From: Fen731 sp964481885
Lineage (GTDB): Bacteria > Actinomycetota > Humimicrobiia > Humimicrobiales > Humimicrobiaceae
Assembly (NCBI GenBank): GCA_964481885.1
Contig: CAYZUS010000053.1
Location: 1-13,046 of the forward strand
Direction: 5' to 3'
DNA length: 13,046 nt
Shown piece by piece: positions 1 to 5,914 of the stretch; the stretch's first letter is position 1; each line of letters starts with the position of its first letter. A program made the position numbers and the translations under genes. A model generated the notes under the pieces. It had not been told where the DNA came from. It made no database searches and saw nothing but the letters and a program-made list of their open reading frames with translations.

Positions 1-240
1 ATGATGCTGACTGATTTTATAACCAAAACTCCTGACGGTGAGCGATCTCCTGTTTTGGAGAATCAGGGTTTCCGGAAAATATTTAATATTCTCGCTGACA
101 GGCCTGAAACGGTTGCGGTATTTCTGGTGCAGCAGATGCTGAAAAACACCAGGAATAATGCCAATATTGTATGGCTCACCAATTCAAAAGCCATGCTGCG
201 TTTCGCAGGAGCTGCGTTTAACAAGCGAAAATTGATTTAA
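1..240 (+). CDS. Unrecognised protein segment at the window edge, probably partial and frameshifted
   Basis: I do not recognise this 79-residue reading frame. It opens with two adjacent Met codons at the first base of the window, so the true start may lie outside it, and no ribosome binding site can be judged. The composition (mixed hydrophobic and charged, with a stretch of FLVQQML followed by NIVWLTNSKAML) looks like real protein rather than noise. The frame stops at 238-240 just after an AAAA run at 223-226. One extra A there would continue into a protein-like tail (DLNGNLAESGYFFAAGKVLQ...) ending at TGA 306-308. The segment may therefore be the 3' end of a frameshifted gene. No catalytic motif or transposase signature is visible. 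Confidence 0.4.
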   Translation: MMLTDFITKTPDGERSPVLENQGFRKIFNILADRPETVAVFLVQQMLKNTRNNANIVWLTNSKAMLRFAGAAFNKRKLI

Positions 241-282
241 ATGGTAATCTGGCAGAATCCGGATATTTTTTCGCCGCCGGCA

Positions 283-298
283 AAGTTTTGCAAAACTT
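283..298. repeat. Perfect 16-bp palindrome, possible operator
   Basis: AAGTTTTGCAAAACTT reads identically on both strands. It lies 81 bases before the start of the zinc-finger gene and overlaps a possible -35 element. It also falls in the possible frameshifted tail of the preceding segment, so it could be incidental coding sequence. Confidence 0.5.
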
Positions 299-314
299 AA
301 TAATTTGATATAAC
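288..314 (+). promoter_or_regulatory. Weak candidate promoter for the zinc-finger/membrane-protein pair
   Basis: TTGCAA (288-293) and TATAAC (309-314) resemble a sigma-70 -35/-10 pair, but the spacer of 15 is short. Other poor pairs exist further downstream, for example TTGATA starting at 305, so the exact promoter is uncertain. Confidence 0.25.
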
Positions 315-378
315 ATGAAGTAGATTATTGAAAGCAAATAAACACTCTACAAAATATACATAATTAAGGGAGTCCGTT

Positions 379-1371
379 ATGAAAGAGTTGCCAAGACCAG
401 GCGCTCTCCTTTGGAAAGTCTACAAAGAATATGATATATTTCCGCAAAAAGATGACGTTGCCATTGTTCCAAATTATGAAGCCGGTGTCGCTAAAGCCTA
501 TAATTCCATAATAAATGATAATTCAGTTTCCAGTGCAAAAAGAGTAAAATTATTTGTGGAATTTGCCAATGTAAAGCAGAATCAAAGCAGTATATTAAAA
601 ATATTTAAAGAGCATGGGGCATTGTGGACAAATGAAAATTTGTTATCAGATGTTTACGAGGAAGTAAGGGCCCTTAAAAATGCCTGGGATATTTATGAAG
701 CTCTGTTTAACAATAAAACTTCCCAACTAAAAGATATAATAAAACTTACAAATATTACTGACAAAGAAACCCATCAGGATTTAAAACAGGAAAATACAGA
801 CACTTCAGATGATTTGAAATACGGCAATGGAGAAGGTTCAGACAATTTAAAATCGGGCAGCAAAGAAAGCCACGATGACCCAGACAAAGACAATAAAGAA
901 AATCACGATAAATTAAATTCGGGCAGGAAAGAAGCAGATAAAGAGGTTGATTTACTCTTAATCAGGTCTGGTTTGAAAAAAGAACCTTTGGTAAAAATAA
1001 GATTGGAAAAACCATATACAAGGGATGATGAATTTTATAACAGCCACTCTTTTTTTTATCTGATTGAATTAATAATATTTAAGATAAGGGTTAACAAGGG
1101 TGCCCTGCCGAGTTACATAAAGATAACCAAAGACATTGAGAATCCACTGGGATATTCAGTAACTTCGGCGTTTGACTGCAAAAGTCTGGCAGCAGCCTTG
1201 TGGATACAATTTTACAGCCTTATAGTAAACAGGCACAAATTAGTCAAATGCAAGAATGAGACGTGCAGCAATTTTTTTAACAGAGATGGCAAAAGAGAAT
1301 ATTGCAGCCTGAGCTGTAAGAAAGCTCAGAACATGAGGGACTGGAGAACAAGGAAGAAAGATGAAGACTAA
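379..1371 (+). CDS. CGNR/ABATE-like zinc-finger protein with tandem 11-residue repeats
   Basis: A 330-residue protein, probably a DNA-binding regulator. The C-terminus (about 291-326) holds C-x4-C, an aromatic-rich FFNRDGKR segment, YCS-x2-C and then a basic helix ending RDWRTRKK. This layout is that of CGNR-type zinc fingers, although the literal CGNR tetrapeptide reads CKKA here. The helix LAAALWIQFYSLIV before it matches the usual pre-finger region of the family. The N-terminal half (about 50-110) is helical with IFKEHGALW, resembling ABATE-type domains. Between them, residues 132-186 form five hydrophilic 11-residue repeats that are not expected in this family. The start is supported by AAGGGAG at 366-372, seven bases before ATG. 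Its last 11 bases overlap the next gene, implying coupled translation. The regulatory role is inferred from the finger alone. Confidence 0.65.
   Translation: MKELPRPGALLWKVYKEYDIFPQKDDVAIVPNYEAGVAKAYNSIINDNSVSSAKRVKLFVEFANVKQNQSSILKIFKEHGALWTNENLLSDVYEEVRALKNAWDIYEALFNNKTSQLKDIIKLTNITDKETHQDLKQENTDTSDDLKYGNGEGSDNLKSGSKESHDDPDKDNKENHDKLNSGRKEADKEVDLLLIRSGLKKEPLVKIRLEKPYTRDDEFYNSHSFFYLIELIIFKIRVNKGALPSYIKITKDIENPLGYSVTSAFDCKSLAAALWIQFYSLIVNRHKLVKCKNETCSNFFNRDGKREYCSLSCKKAQNMRDWRTRKKDED
772..936 (+). repeat. Five imperfect 33-bp tandem repeats inside the zinc-finger gene
   Basis: Residues 132-186 divide into HQDLKQENTDT, SDDLKYGNGEG, SDNLKSGSKES, HDDPDKDNKEN and HDKLNSGRKEA. The pattern is roughly [HS]-D-x-L-K-x-G-x-x-E-x. 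The period is exactly 33 bases and keeps the frame. The segment is acidic/polar and probably disordered, acting as a linker between the N-terminal domain and the zinc finger. Confidence 0.75.
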
Positions 1372-2014
1372 AATTGTACCAATTCTAATTATTATAGTTA
1401 TTTCTTTTTTAATAGCTGTTGCTGTCTACAATAGAAATACTCCAAATTCAGAGACACAAAAAACTACAGAAGCGGGCGCCGAAACTGCCGCTGTCAGTAA
1501 ATCTTTAACGGAGAGTTCAGGCACGACAGCATCTGGAGATACCTCAACAAGTTCCATAACCTCAACCCCAACAACCACAACAATTGATACCGCAAACACT
1601 TCAAGCGCAACATCATCAGATGATACCGCAAACACGTCAACCACGACAGCATCAGGCGAGACCACCGCAAACTCTTCAACCACAGAAACAAGCCTGGGAA
1701 CATCTGCACCAACTACTGAAGAAATTGATAAAAATCTGCCAACCCTCAGGTTAATTGTGACTGAAGGGCCAGTCATTATCCCGGGTAGCGGCATGTGCTA
1801 TTACAGGGTTGAGGCCAGGGTGTCCGGCATACCTGCTCCATTTATCAAGTTCAGCAGGGATGACAGCGGCGGTGTATGGGGGAAAAATATAGCACAGGTA
1901 AACCTTAATAATGGTGAAAGCTATGATCTTGTAGTTACGGCAACCAATGCATCCGGTTCAGTGAGAAAGCATGTGGTGCTTACATGGAACCCAGAAACCA
2001 CTGATTCCTTATAA
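1361..2014 (+). CDS. Membrane-anchored Ser/Thr-rich protein with C-terminal Ig-like domain
   Basis: A 217-residue protein with one N-terminal membrane segment (about residues 5-23) after a short basic stub, then about 100 residues of Ser/Thr/Ala/Asp-rich linker (24-125), and a beta-rich C-terminal domain (about 127-212). The C-terminal domain resembles bacterial Ig-like folds: alternating hydrophobics, YYRVEARVSG and VVTATNASGSV. The predicted topology is cytoplasm in, Ig-like domain out, with the linker as a cell-wall-spanning stalk. No lipobox or sortase motif is seen. The linker contains repeated DTANTS (76-81, 88-93) and TTASGD/E (55-60, 95-100) blocks. The start is supported by AAGGAAG just before ATG. 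The gene overlaps the upstream zinc-finger gene by 11 bases, so the two are probably cotranscribed. Function is unknown; a surface sensor or stalked adhesin is only a guess. Confidence 0.7.
   Translation: MKTKIVPILIIIVISFLIAVAVYNRNTPNSETQKTTEAGAETAAVSKSLTESSGTTASGDTSTSSITSTPTTTTIDTANTSSATSSDDTANTSTTTASGETTANSSTTETSLGTSAPTTEEIDKNLPTLRLIVTEGPVIIPGSGMCYYRVEARVSGIPAPFIKFSRDDSGGVWGKNIAQVNLNNGESYDLVVTATNASGSVRKHVVLTWNPETTDSL
1522..1663 (+). repeat. Degenerate direct repeats encoding the Ser/Thr stalk
   Basis: A 22-base block beginning CACGACAGCATC occurs at 1522-1543 and again at 1642-1663, 120 bases apart with a few mismatches. GATACCGCAAACAC occurs twice in between. They encode TTASGD/E and DTANTS units and mark recent expansion of the stalk. 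Confidence 0.65.
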
Positions 2015-2031
2015 GACAGCTCCTGGAAATA

Positions 2032-2096
2032 TTTAAATAATTCGATTTGCTGTGTCTTTTTCAGCAAGAGTCCTAAACAGGAACTAATTATTTAAA
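2032..2096. terminator. Possible bidirectional terminator in the convergent spacer
   Basis: An 11-base inverted repeat (TTTAAATAATT at 2032-2042, AATTATTTAAA at 2086-2096) flanks the space between two converging genes and overlaps the end of the sigma gene. Inside it are TTGCTG/CAGCAA (2047-2052/2062-2067) around a T-rich loop. The outer stem is pure A/T, so the terminator call is weak. Confidence 0.3.
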
Positions 2097-3094
2097 AAAT
2101 CCTTAAGTGAATTATTTTTCTTGGTCTTTCTCAATTTATCCAGTACTTTAAATTCAATCTGCCTTATTCTTTCCCTTGTAAGATCAAACTCTCTGCCAAC
2201 CTCCTCCAGTGTCCTGGGGCAGCCATCATAAAGTCCAAATCTCAACTGAATAATTTTTCGTTCACGTTCCTTTAAAGTGCCAAGAACTATTTGAAGCTGT
2301 TTTTGAAGTAATGAAAATGCTGCTGCATCAGGGGGAGCCTTAGCCTCAAAATCTTCGATGAAATCTCCAAGATGCGTATCTTCATCCTCTCCTACAGGAG
2401 TATCCAGAGATATGGTGTCCTGGGATATTTTCATAATTTCCCTGGCCCGTTCCGGCGTTGTATTTAAAAGTTCCGCAATTTCTTCTGCAAGGGGCTCTCT
2501 GCCAAGTTTTTGAATTAGCTGTCTTTGAACCCTTATATATTTATTTACATTTTCCACCATATGGACAGGAATTCTGATTGTCCGTGATTGGTCCGCAATG
2601 GCTCTTGTCACTGCCTGTCTTATCCACCATGTTGCATAGGTTGAAAACTTAAATCCTCTTTTGTAATCATATTTGTCAACTGCCCTGATAAGGCCCAGGT
2701 TTCCTTCCTGGATGAGATCCAAAAATAACATGCCCCTGTTTACAAATTTTTTGGCCACACTTACCACCAGCCGCAGGTTGGCTTCAATAAGCCTGCTTTT
2801 TGCAGACAGATCACCCTTCTCAATTCTTTTTGCAAGCTGTATCTCTTCAGCAGCAGTCAGGAGCCTGACATTTCCTATAACTCTGAGATACATTTTAACG
2901 GGGTCACTGGTAAAGGAACTCAAACCAATTCCAGCTAAAGATTTTTTGGATTTTTTTACCTTTTTTGTACGTATATCAATTTCTGCTTCATCTTCCTGTA
3001 TGTCGGTAATTTCATACGCTTCAGTTAAAAGAATTTTTTTATTCTTAAATTCAGGATCTTTTATTTTTTTATCAATTATTTCTTTGGTGATCAT
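2084..3094 (-). CDS. rpoD: Principal RNA polymerase sigma factor, RpoD/SigA type
   Basis: A 336-residue sigma-70 factor that directs core RNA polymerase to -35/-10 promoters. Region 1.2 is DPVKMYLRVIG...RLLTAAEE (about 64-95). Region 2 (98-170) has NLRLVVSVAKK, LDLIQEGNLGLIRAVDKYD and the DNA-melting FSTYATWWIRQAVTRAI. Region 3 starts at RTIRIPVHM. Region 4 carries the helix-turn-helix RTLEEVGREFDLTRERIRQIE (about 294-314). It ends LKDFLNN, close to the LKDFL ending of group 1 factors. The protein is short because region 1.1 is missing or reduced to about 60 lysine/acid-rich residues, including VKKSKKS. The start is supported by AAGGGA shortly before ATG. Group 1 is the best call; a close group 2 paralogue cannot be excluded. 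It stands alone, converging on the Ig-like gene. Confidence 0.9.
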   Translation of the reverse strand: MITKEIIDKKIKDPEFKNKKILLTEAYEITDIQEDEAEIDIRTKKVKKSKKSLAGIGLSSFTSDPVKMYLRVIGNVRLLTAAEEIQLAKRIEKGDLSAKSRLIEANLRLVVSVAKKFVNRGMLFLDLIQEGNLGLIRAVDKYDYKRGFKFSTYATWWIRQAVTRAIADQSRTIRIPVHMVENVNKYIRVQRQLIQKLGREPLAEEIAELLNTTPERAREIMKISQDTISLDTPVGEDEDTHLGDFIEDFEAKAPPDAAAFSLLQKQLQIVLGTLKERERKIIQLRFGLYDGCPRTLEEVGREFDLTRERIRQIEFKVLDKLRKTKKNNSLKDFLNN

Positions 3095-3476
3095 ACGTCC
3101 CTTATTATTTTTTAATATATTTCTTGAATCATTACTTATATATCCAGTTTTTGCAACTAAAATATAAATATTTTTGCAGTAATGTTAATTAGTGTACGGT
3201 GAATAATTAACCAAAAAAGCGAAAATAGCAAATTCTGCGCTTACTTTAAGAAAATATTCTCCCAAAATTAAAGTTACTCACAAGGAACTAATCAGTCCTT
3301 GAACAACGGACAGCATAAGCTGCCGCAACAAACAAACCCGGTCTTTATTTGAACAAGAAATTCGGCATACTTTGAAGTATTTACCCTGAAACTGATGCCT
3401 GATTTTATATAAGCAGATATCAGCCTTGAGTGAAAGTGAAGTCTGATTTTAAAGAAACTGATGCCATAAACCAGTA

Positions 3477-3534
3477 AATTCATGCTGAATAATTCATTAT
3501 TTTATAAAAAACACAAGTTTATTCAGCATGAATT
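3477..3534. repeat. Perfect 16-bp inverted repeat with internally dyadic arms
   Basis: AATTCATGCTGAATAA (3477-3492) and its exact reverse complement (3519-3534) are separated by 26 bases. Each arm contains ATTCA-N3-TGAAT, and the arm centres lie 43 bases apart, about four helical turns. This looks more like paired operator sites than a terminator, since no T-run follows on either strand. Confidence 0.6.
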
Positions 3535-3553
3535 AATTTAAAATTTTAAATTA
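3534..3553. repeat. Perfect 20-bp A/T palindrome
   Basis: TAATTTAAAATTTTAAATTA is self-complementary and abuts the preceding inverted repeat. Pure A/T sequence makes chance more likely, but its position between two other dyads is notable. Confidence 0.5.
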
Positions 3554-3592
3554 TAAGTTAATTATTCAGTGTGTGCCGAAGATTAACTTATA
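3552..3592 (-). terminator. Possible weak terminator after the radical SAM gene
   Basis: An 11-base perfect stem (TATAAGTTAAT / ATTAACTTATA) with a 19-base loop begins seven bases past the radical SAM stop codon on the - strand. The stem is A/T-rich and the following tract is mixed A and T, so it is a marginal intrinsic terminator. Confidence 0.35.
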
Positions 3593-3598
3593 CCACAA

Positions 3599-5116
3599 TT
3601 AACTTTCTCTATAGTAAGTATTGTACTGATTTGCCCATGCAAGACTTTTAAAATGCAGTAGTCCAAGCGGCAAACCAATTGCATAAGGCAAGAGCCCGGG
3701 CCTTTTGAATATGCTCCATAAAATCAGGCTCCAGTAATAGTGCCTTCCTTTATTTTTGATTCCAAAAAACCATAAAGAAGAAAACAACCCCCTGAAATGA
3801 TAAAAACGTATTTTTGGAGGAGCCACTTTTCTTGGCCTGTATTCTCTTAAAAATGTCCTTATCCTTGCAAAATAAAACTTTGGCGAATAAATAGTTTTCA
3901 GCACATTGCCGTAACCGTTTATAAGTGTTCCGGCATTCATTTTTGGGATGAAATTTAACTCGAAAAGTTCTGAAGTGTTTTTTCCTGAGATATTATTATT
4001 ATCTATCAGTCGCCCTGTTTTCTTGAGCCTGTCATGAAGCCTGCTTTTTGGAGATACATTCAAAAGCCCGACCATTGCTGCAATTATTCCACTTTTCTGG
4101 ATAAAATCTATCTGATCCTGAAATACTGTGTCCTTATCACTGTCAAATCCAAGAATAAAACCTGCATTGACTTCAAAACCCATATTCTGCATCTTTTTGA
4201 CTGAGTCAAGCATGTTCCTGTTTTTGTTCTGCATTTTTCCGCATTCTTCCAGTCCGTCAGGATCCGGAGTCTCAATTCCTATAAATACCGTGGAAAAACC
4301 TGCTTCAGACATAAGCTGCATTAACTCCAGATCATCTGACAGGTTTATTGATACCTGTGTGCTCAATATAAAAGGATATTTTCTAGCTTTCTGCCATTGT
4401 ATTATTACCGGCAGGAAATCTTTTTTAATTACGGACTTGTTGCCAATAAAATTATCGTCTACAAAAAAACACCCACCTCGCCAGCCAAGCTCATACATGT
4501 AATCAAGTTCTGCAATGATCTGGTCTATGCTTTTTAAACGAGGGGTTCTTCCGTTTAACTGGACAACATCACAAAATTCACAGTTAAAGGGGCATCCCCT
4601 TGAAAGCTGTACGCACATGGAATTGTAGTAAGATAAATTTGTAAGGCTCCAGGCCGGAATAGGAGTTTTGCTGATAGAGGGGAATTCTTCCATGGTATAT
4701 AATTTTTTCAGGGTTTTATTTTCCATGTCTTTTACAAGTTCTGGGATAATATCTTCTGATTCTCCCAGGACAATAGTGTCTATGTCGGAAAATTCTTCCC
4801 ATCCTGTTGTAAAAAGGGATCCTCCCGCAATTATTGTTTTGCCGGCTTTGTGCAACAGTTTTACAAGTCTGAATGTGGATTGTTTTTGACCAATTATTGC
4901 GCTCAATAATATATAGTCCGCCCATTTTATGTGCTCATCCTTTAAAGCCTGGCAGTTCATGTCAATGACTTTTTTATCCCACTCTGCAGGTAACATTGCA
5001 GCAACTGTCAGCAGTCCAAGAGGCGGGTACGCAGATCTTTTCCCCAGCACTCTCAGGAGTTTTGATAAATTCCAGAAAGTATCTTCACATTCCGGAGAAA
5101 TCAGTAAAATTTTCAT
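3599..5116 (-). CDS. Cobalamin-binding-type radical SAM protein with DUF4070-like tail
   Basis: A 505-residue protein. Residues 1-130 look like the B12-binding Rossmann-type domain: MKILLISPE, YPPLGLLTVAAML, ADYILLSAI, IAGGSLFTT. The radical SAM core starts at about 165, with C-x3-C-x2-C at Cys175, Cys179 and Cys182 (RGCPFNCEFC) to bind the [4Fe-4S] cluster. It continues with GCFFVDDNFIGN, TVFIGIETPD and VNAGFILGFDSD. The tail (about 350-500) resembles DUF4070, with NVSPKSRLHDRL and FYFARIRTFLREYRP. Relatives catalyse methylations and other radical modifications of lipids, cofactors or natural products; the substrate here is unknown. The canonical DxHxxG cobalamin-histidine motif is not visible, as is usual in this group. 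The last 60 residues are hydrophobic and basic, so membrane association is plausible. Start: GAAGG four bases before ATG. Confidence 0.85.
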   Translation of the reverse strand: MKILLISPECEDTFWNLSKLLRVLGKRSAYPPLGLLTVAAMLPAEWDKKVIDMNCQALKDEHIKWADYILLSAIIGQKQSTFRLVKLLHKAGKTIIAGGSLFTTGWEEFSDIDTIVLGESEDIIPELVKDMENKTLKKLYTMEEFPSISKTPIPAWSLTNLSYYNSMCVQLSRGCPFNCEFCDVVQLNGRTPRLKSIDQIIAELDYMYELGWRGGCFFVDDNFIGNKSVIKKDFLPVIIQWQKARKYPFILSTQVSINLSDDLELMQLMSEAGFSTVFIGIETPDPDGLEECGKMQNKNRNMLDSVKKMQNMGFEVNAGFILGFDSDKDTVFQDQIDFIQKSGIIAAMVGLLNVSPKSRLHDRLKKTGRLIDNNNISGKNTSELFELNFIPKMNAGTLINGYGNVLKTIYSPKFYFARIRTFLREYRPRKVAPPKIRFYHFRGLFSSLWFFGIKNKGRHYYWSLILWSIFKRPGLLPYAIGLPLGLLHFKSLAWANQYNTYYRES

Positions 5117-5127
5117 AAAACCTTCTT

Positions 5128-5214
5128 TTTATTTATTTATTAAAATGATTCTTTATTTATTTATAAAAGAACGACTCTCTTTTATTTATTGAAAACGACT
5201 TTTATTTATTTATT
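5128..5214 (-). repeat. Four-unit degenerate AATAAATAAATAAA repeat in the radical SAM leader
   Basis: On the - strand, A/T units occur at 5201-5214, 5181-5190, 5152-5163 and 5128-5141. The middle units are joined by AGTCGTT-like spacers (two copies, one diverged third). The last unit ends at the ribosome binding site GAAGG. The leader is unstructured and A-rich, and its repeat number could vary by slippage. Confidence 0.7.
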
Positions 5215-5250
5215 ATTGAAACAATTTTTGACCAGGAATAATTCATAAAT

Positions 5251-5263
5251 GGTAAAAATTACC
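5251..5263. repeat. Small dyad GGTAA-N3-TTACC
   Basis: GGTAAAAATTACC lies upstream of the radical SAM gene, between it and the hairpin after the RRM gene. It is compatible with a repressor half-site pair, but is short enough to arise by chance. Confidence 0.3.
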
Positions 5264-5272
5264 GGTTTGAAG

Positions 5273-5340
5273 AATTAAGCCTGCATGCATATCCCTGGAA
5301 ACTGAAAACAGACACTTGGAATCTGAATGCAGGCTTAATT
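5273..5340 (-). terminator. Strong 14-bp stem after the RRM gene, terminator-like
   Basis: AATTAAGCCTGCAT (5273-5286) pairs exactly with 5327-5340 across a 40-base loop. The stem begins six bases past the RRM stop codon on the - strand. The 3' side on that strand continues CTTAATTCTTC with no clean T-run, so it may act as a mRNA-stabilising 3' structure rather than a classic intrinsic terminator. Confidence 0.5.
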
Positions 5341-5346
5341 AATTAT

Positions 5347-5613
5347 CTAATATCTTCTGGAATTTCTATCCGGTCTTTCTGTTTGCGGACGGGCTTCGCT
5401 AACTCTTAAAGTCCTTCCTTCAAAGTCTGTGCCGTCAAGCGCTTCTTTTGCTTTTTCAGCTTCGTCAGGGCTGGACATTTCAACAAATCCAAAACCTTTA
5501 TTGCCTATAACAGTGACACTCTTAACATCTCCGTGCTGCGCAAAAAGTTTTTCCAATTGTTCATCGTTTGTTGAGTAGCTGAAATTACCCACATACAGTT
5601 TACTGCCTTGCAT
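5347..5613 (-). CDS. Small single-RRM RNA-binding protein
   Basis: An 88-residue protein consisting of one RNA recognition motif. RNP2 is LYVGNF (6-11) and RNP1 is KGFGFVEM (39-46), with the aromatic residues that stack on RNA bases in both. The fold runs to about residue 74 (LRVSEAR), followed by a short Arg/Asp-rich tail (PDRNSRRY). Bacterial proteins of this type (Rbp family of cyanobacteria and others) bind single-stranded RNA in the cytoplasm, and several are cold-induced RNA chaperones. Here the role is inferred from family only. The ribosome binding site AAGGAGGT is near-perfect. A clear sigma-70 promoter about 120 bases upstream gives a leader of roughly 110 bases, long enough for post-transcriptional control. 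The gene is probably monocistronic, with a stem-loop just after its stop. Confidence 0.9.
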   Translation of the reverse strand: MQGSKLYVGNFSYSTNDEQLEKLFAQHGDVKSVTVIGNKGFGFVEMSSPDEAEKAKEALDGTDFEGRTLRVSEARPQTERPDRNSRRY

Positions 5614-5732
5614 ACATACCTCCTTAAATATATTATTCCCCTAAAGCTTGATAATATTTTTTCTGGAGAGTCTGTATGAATTTCTGAAGTTTACTCTTAA
5701 TTAAAATATCATTAAACAAATGAGAGTGTTGA

Positions 5733-5761
5733 AGAATATCCTTAATCTTATTTAATGTCAA
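5733..5761 (-). promoter_or_regulatory. Sigma-70 promoter of the RRM gene
   Basis: On the - strand, TTGACA (5761-5756) is a perfect -35. It is followed by a 17-base spacer and TATTCT (5738-5733) as -10. The start of transcription would be near 5726, leaving a leader of about 110 bases before ATG. Confidence 0.7.
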
Positions 5762-5866
5762 ATTTGAGAGAAATATTTGAAAAATAACTATAAGAAAATT
5801 GTAATAAATATTTAAAAAATATTTATATTGTTTTTAGATATATTCAAATAGTCACAGCTGATATTT

Positions 5867-5882
5867 TTACATAAAGCTCCTT
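5867..5882 (-). other. Minimal start-stop element (SD-ATG-TAA)
   Basis: On the - strand AAGGAG (5882-5877), four bases, ATG (5872-5870) and an immediate TAA (5869-5867) occur 33 bases past the dehydrogenase stop. If transcribed it would load ribosomes that release after one codon. It may be chance. Confidence 0.3.
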
Positions 5883-5914
5883 AACATATGAATTTCCACG
5901 CGTCATTATATAAA

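Larger units (their letters stand above)
3095..3598. other. 504-base intergenic spacer upstream of the sigma gene
   Basis: No convincing gene is present. On the - strand the spacer must contain the promoter of the sigma gene; TTGCTA-17-AATTAT around 3203-3231 is a poor candidate. The repeat GAAACTGATGCC occurs at 3388-3399 and 3454-3465, near two copies of CTGATTTTA (3399-3407, 3443-3451). Positions 3477-3592 hold the dyad cluster listed separately. Confidence 0.6.
5614..5914. other. 301-base spacer between the dehydrogenase and RRM genes
   Basis: It holds the RRM promoter and leader (5614-5761). It also holds an A/T dyad at 5804-5826 (ATAAATATTT, AAA, AAATATTTAT) that might end dehydrogenase transcription, and a start-stop element at 5867-5882 on the - strand. 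No other gene is seen. Confidence 0.6.

Noticed and set aside
1..240. Transposase remnant
   Set aside because: Considered because of the edge position and the frameshift, but no DDE-type motif, terminal inverted repeat or target duplication is visible.
2673..3167. 164-codon open frame opposite the sigma gene
   Set aside because: It is the antisense of conserved sigma regions 1.2 and 2 and has no independent protein-like features.
3292..3483. 63-codon open frame on the - strand in the sigma upstream spacer
   Set aside because: Its ATG falls inside an inverted repeat, no ribosome binding site precedes it, and the composition (repeated hydrophobic SF/GIS pieces from duplicated DNA) does not look like a conserved protein.
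5128..5214. CRISPR array
   Set aside because: The units are short A/T tracts of unequal length and spacing (starts 24, 29 and 20 bases apart), with no palindromic repeat and no cas genes.
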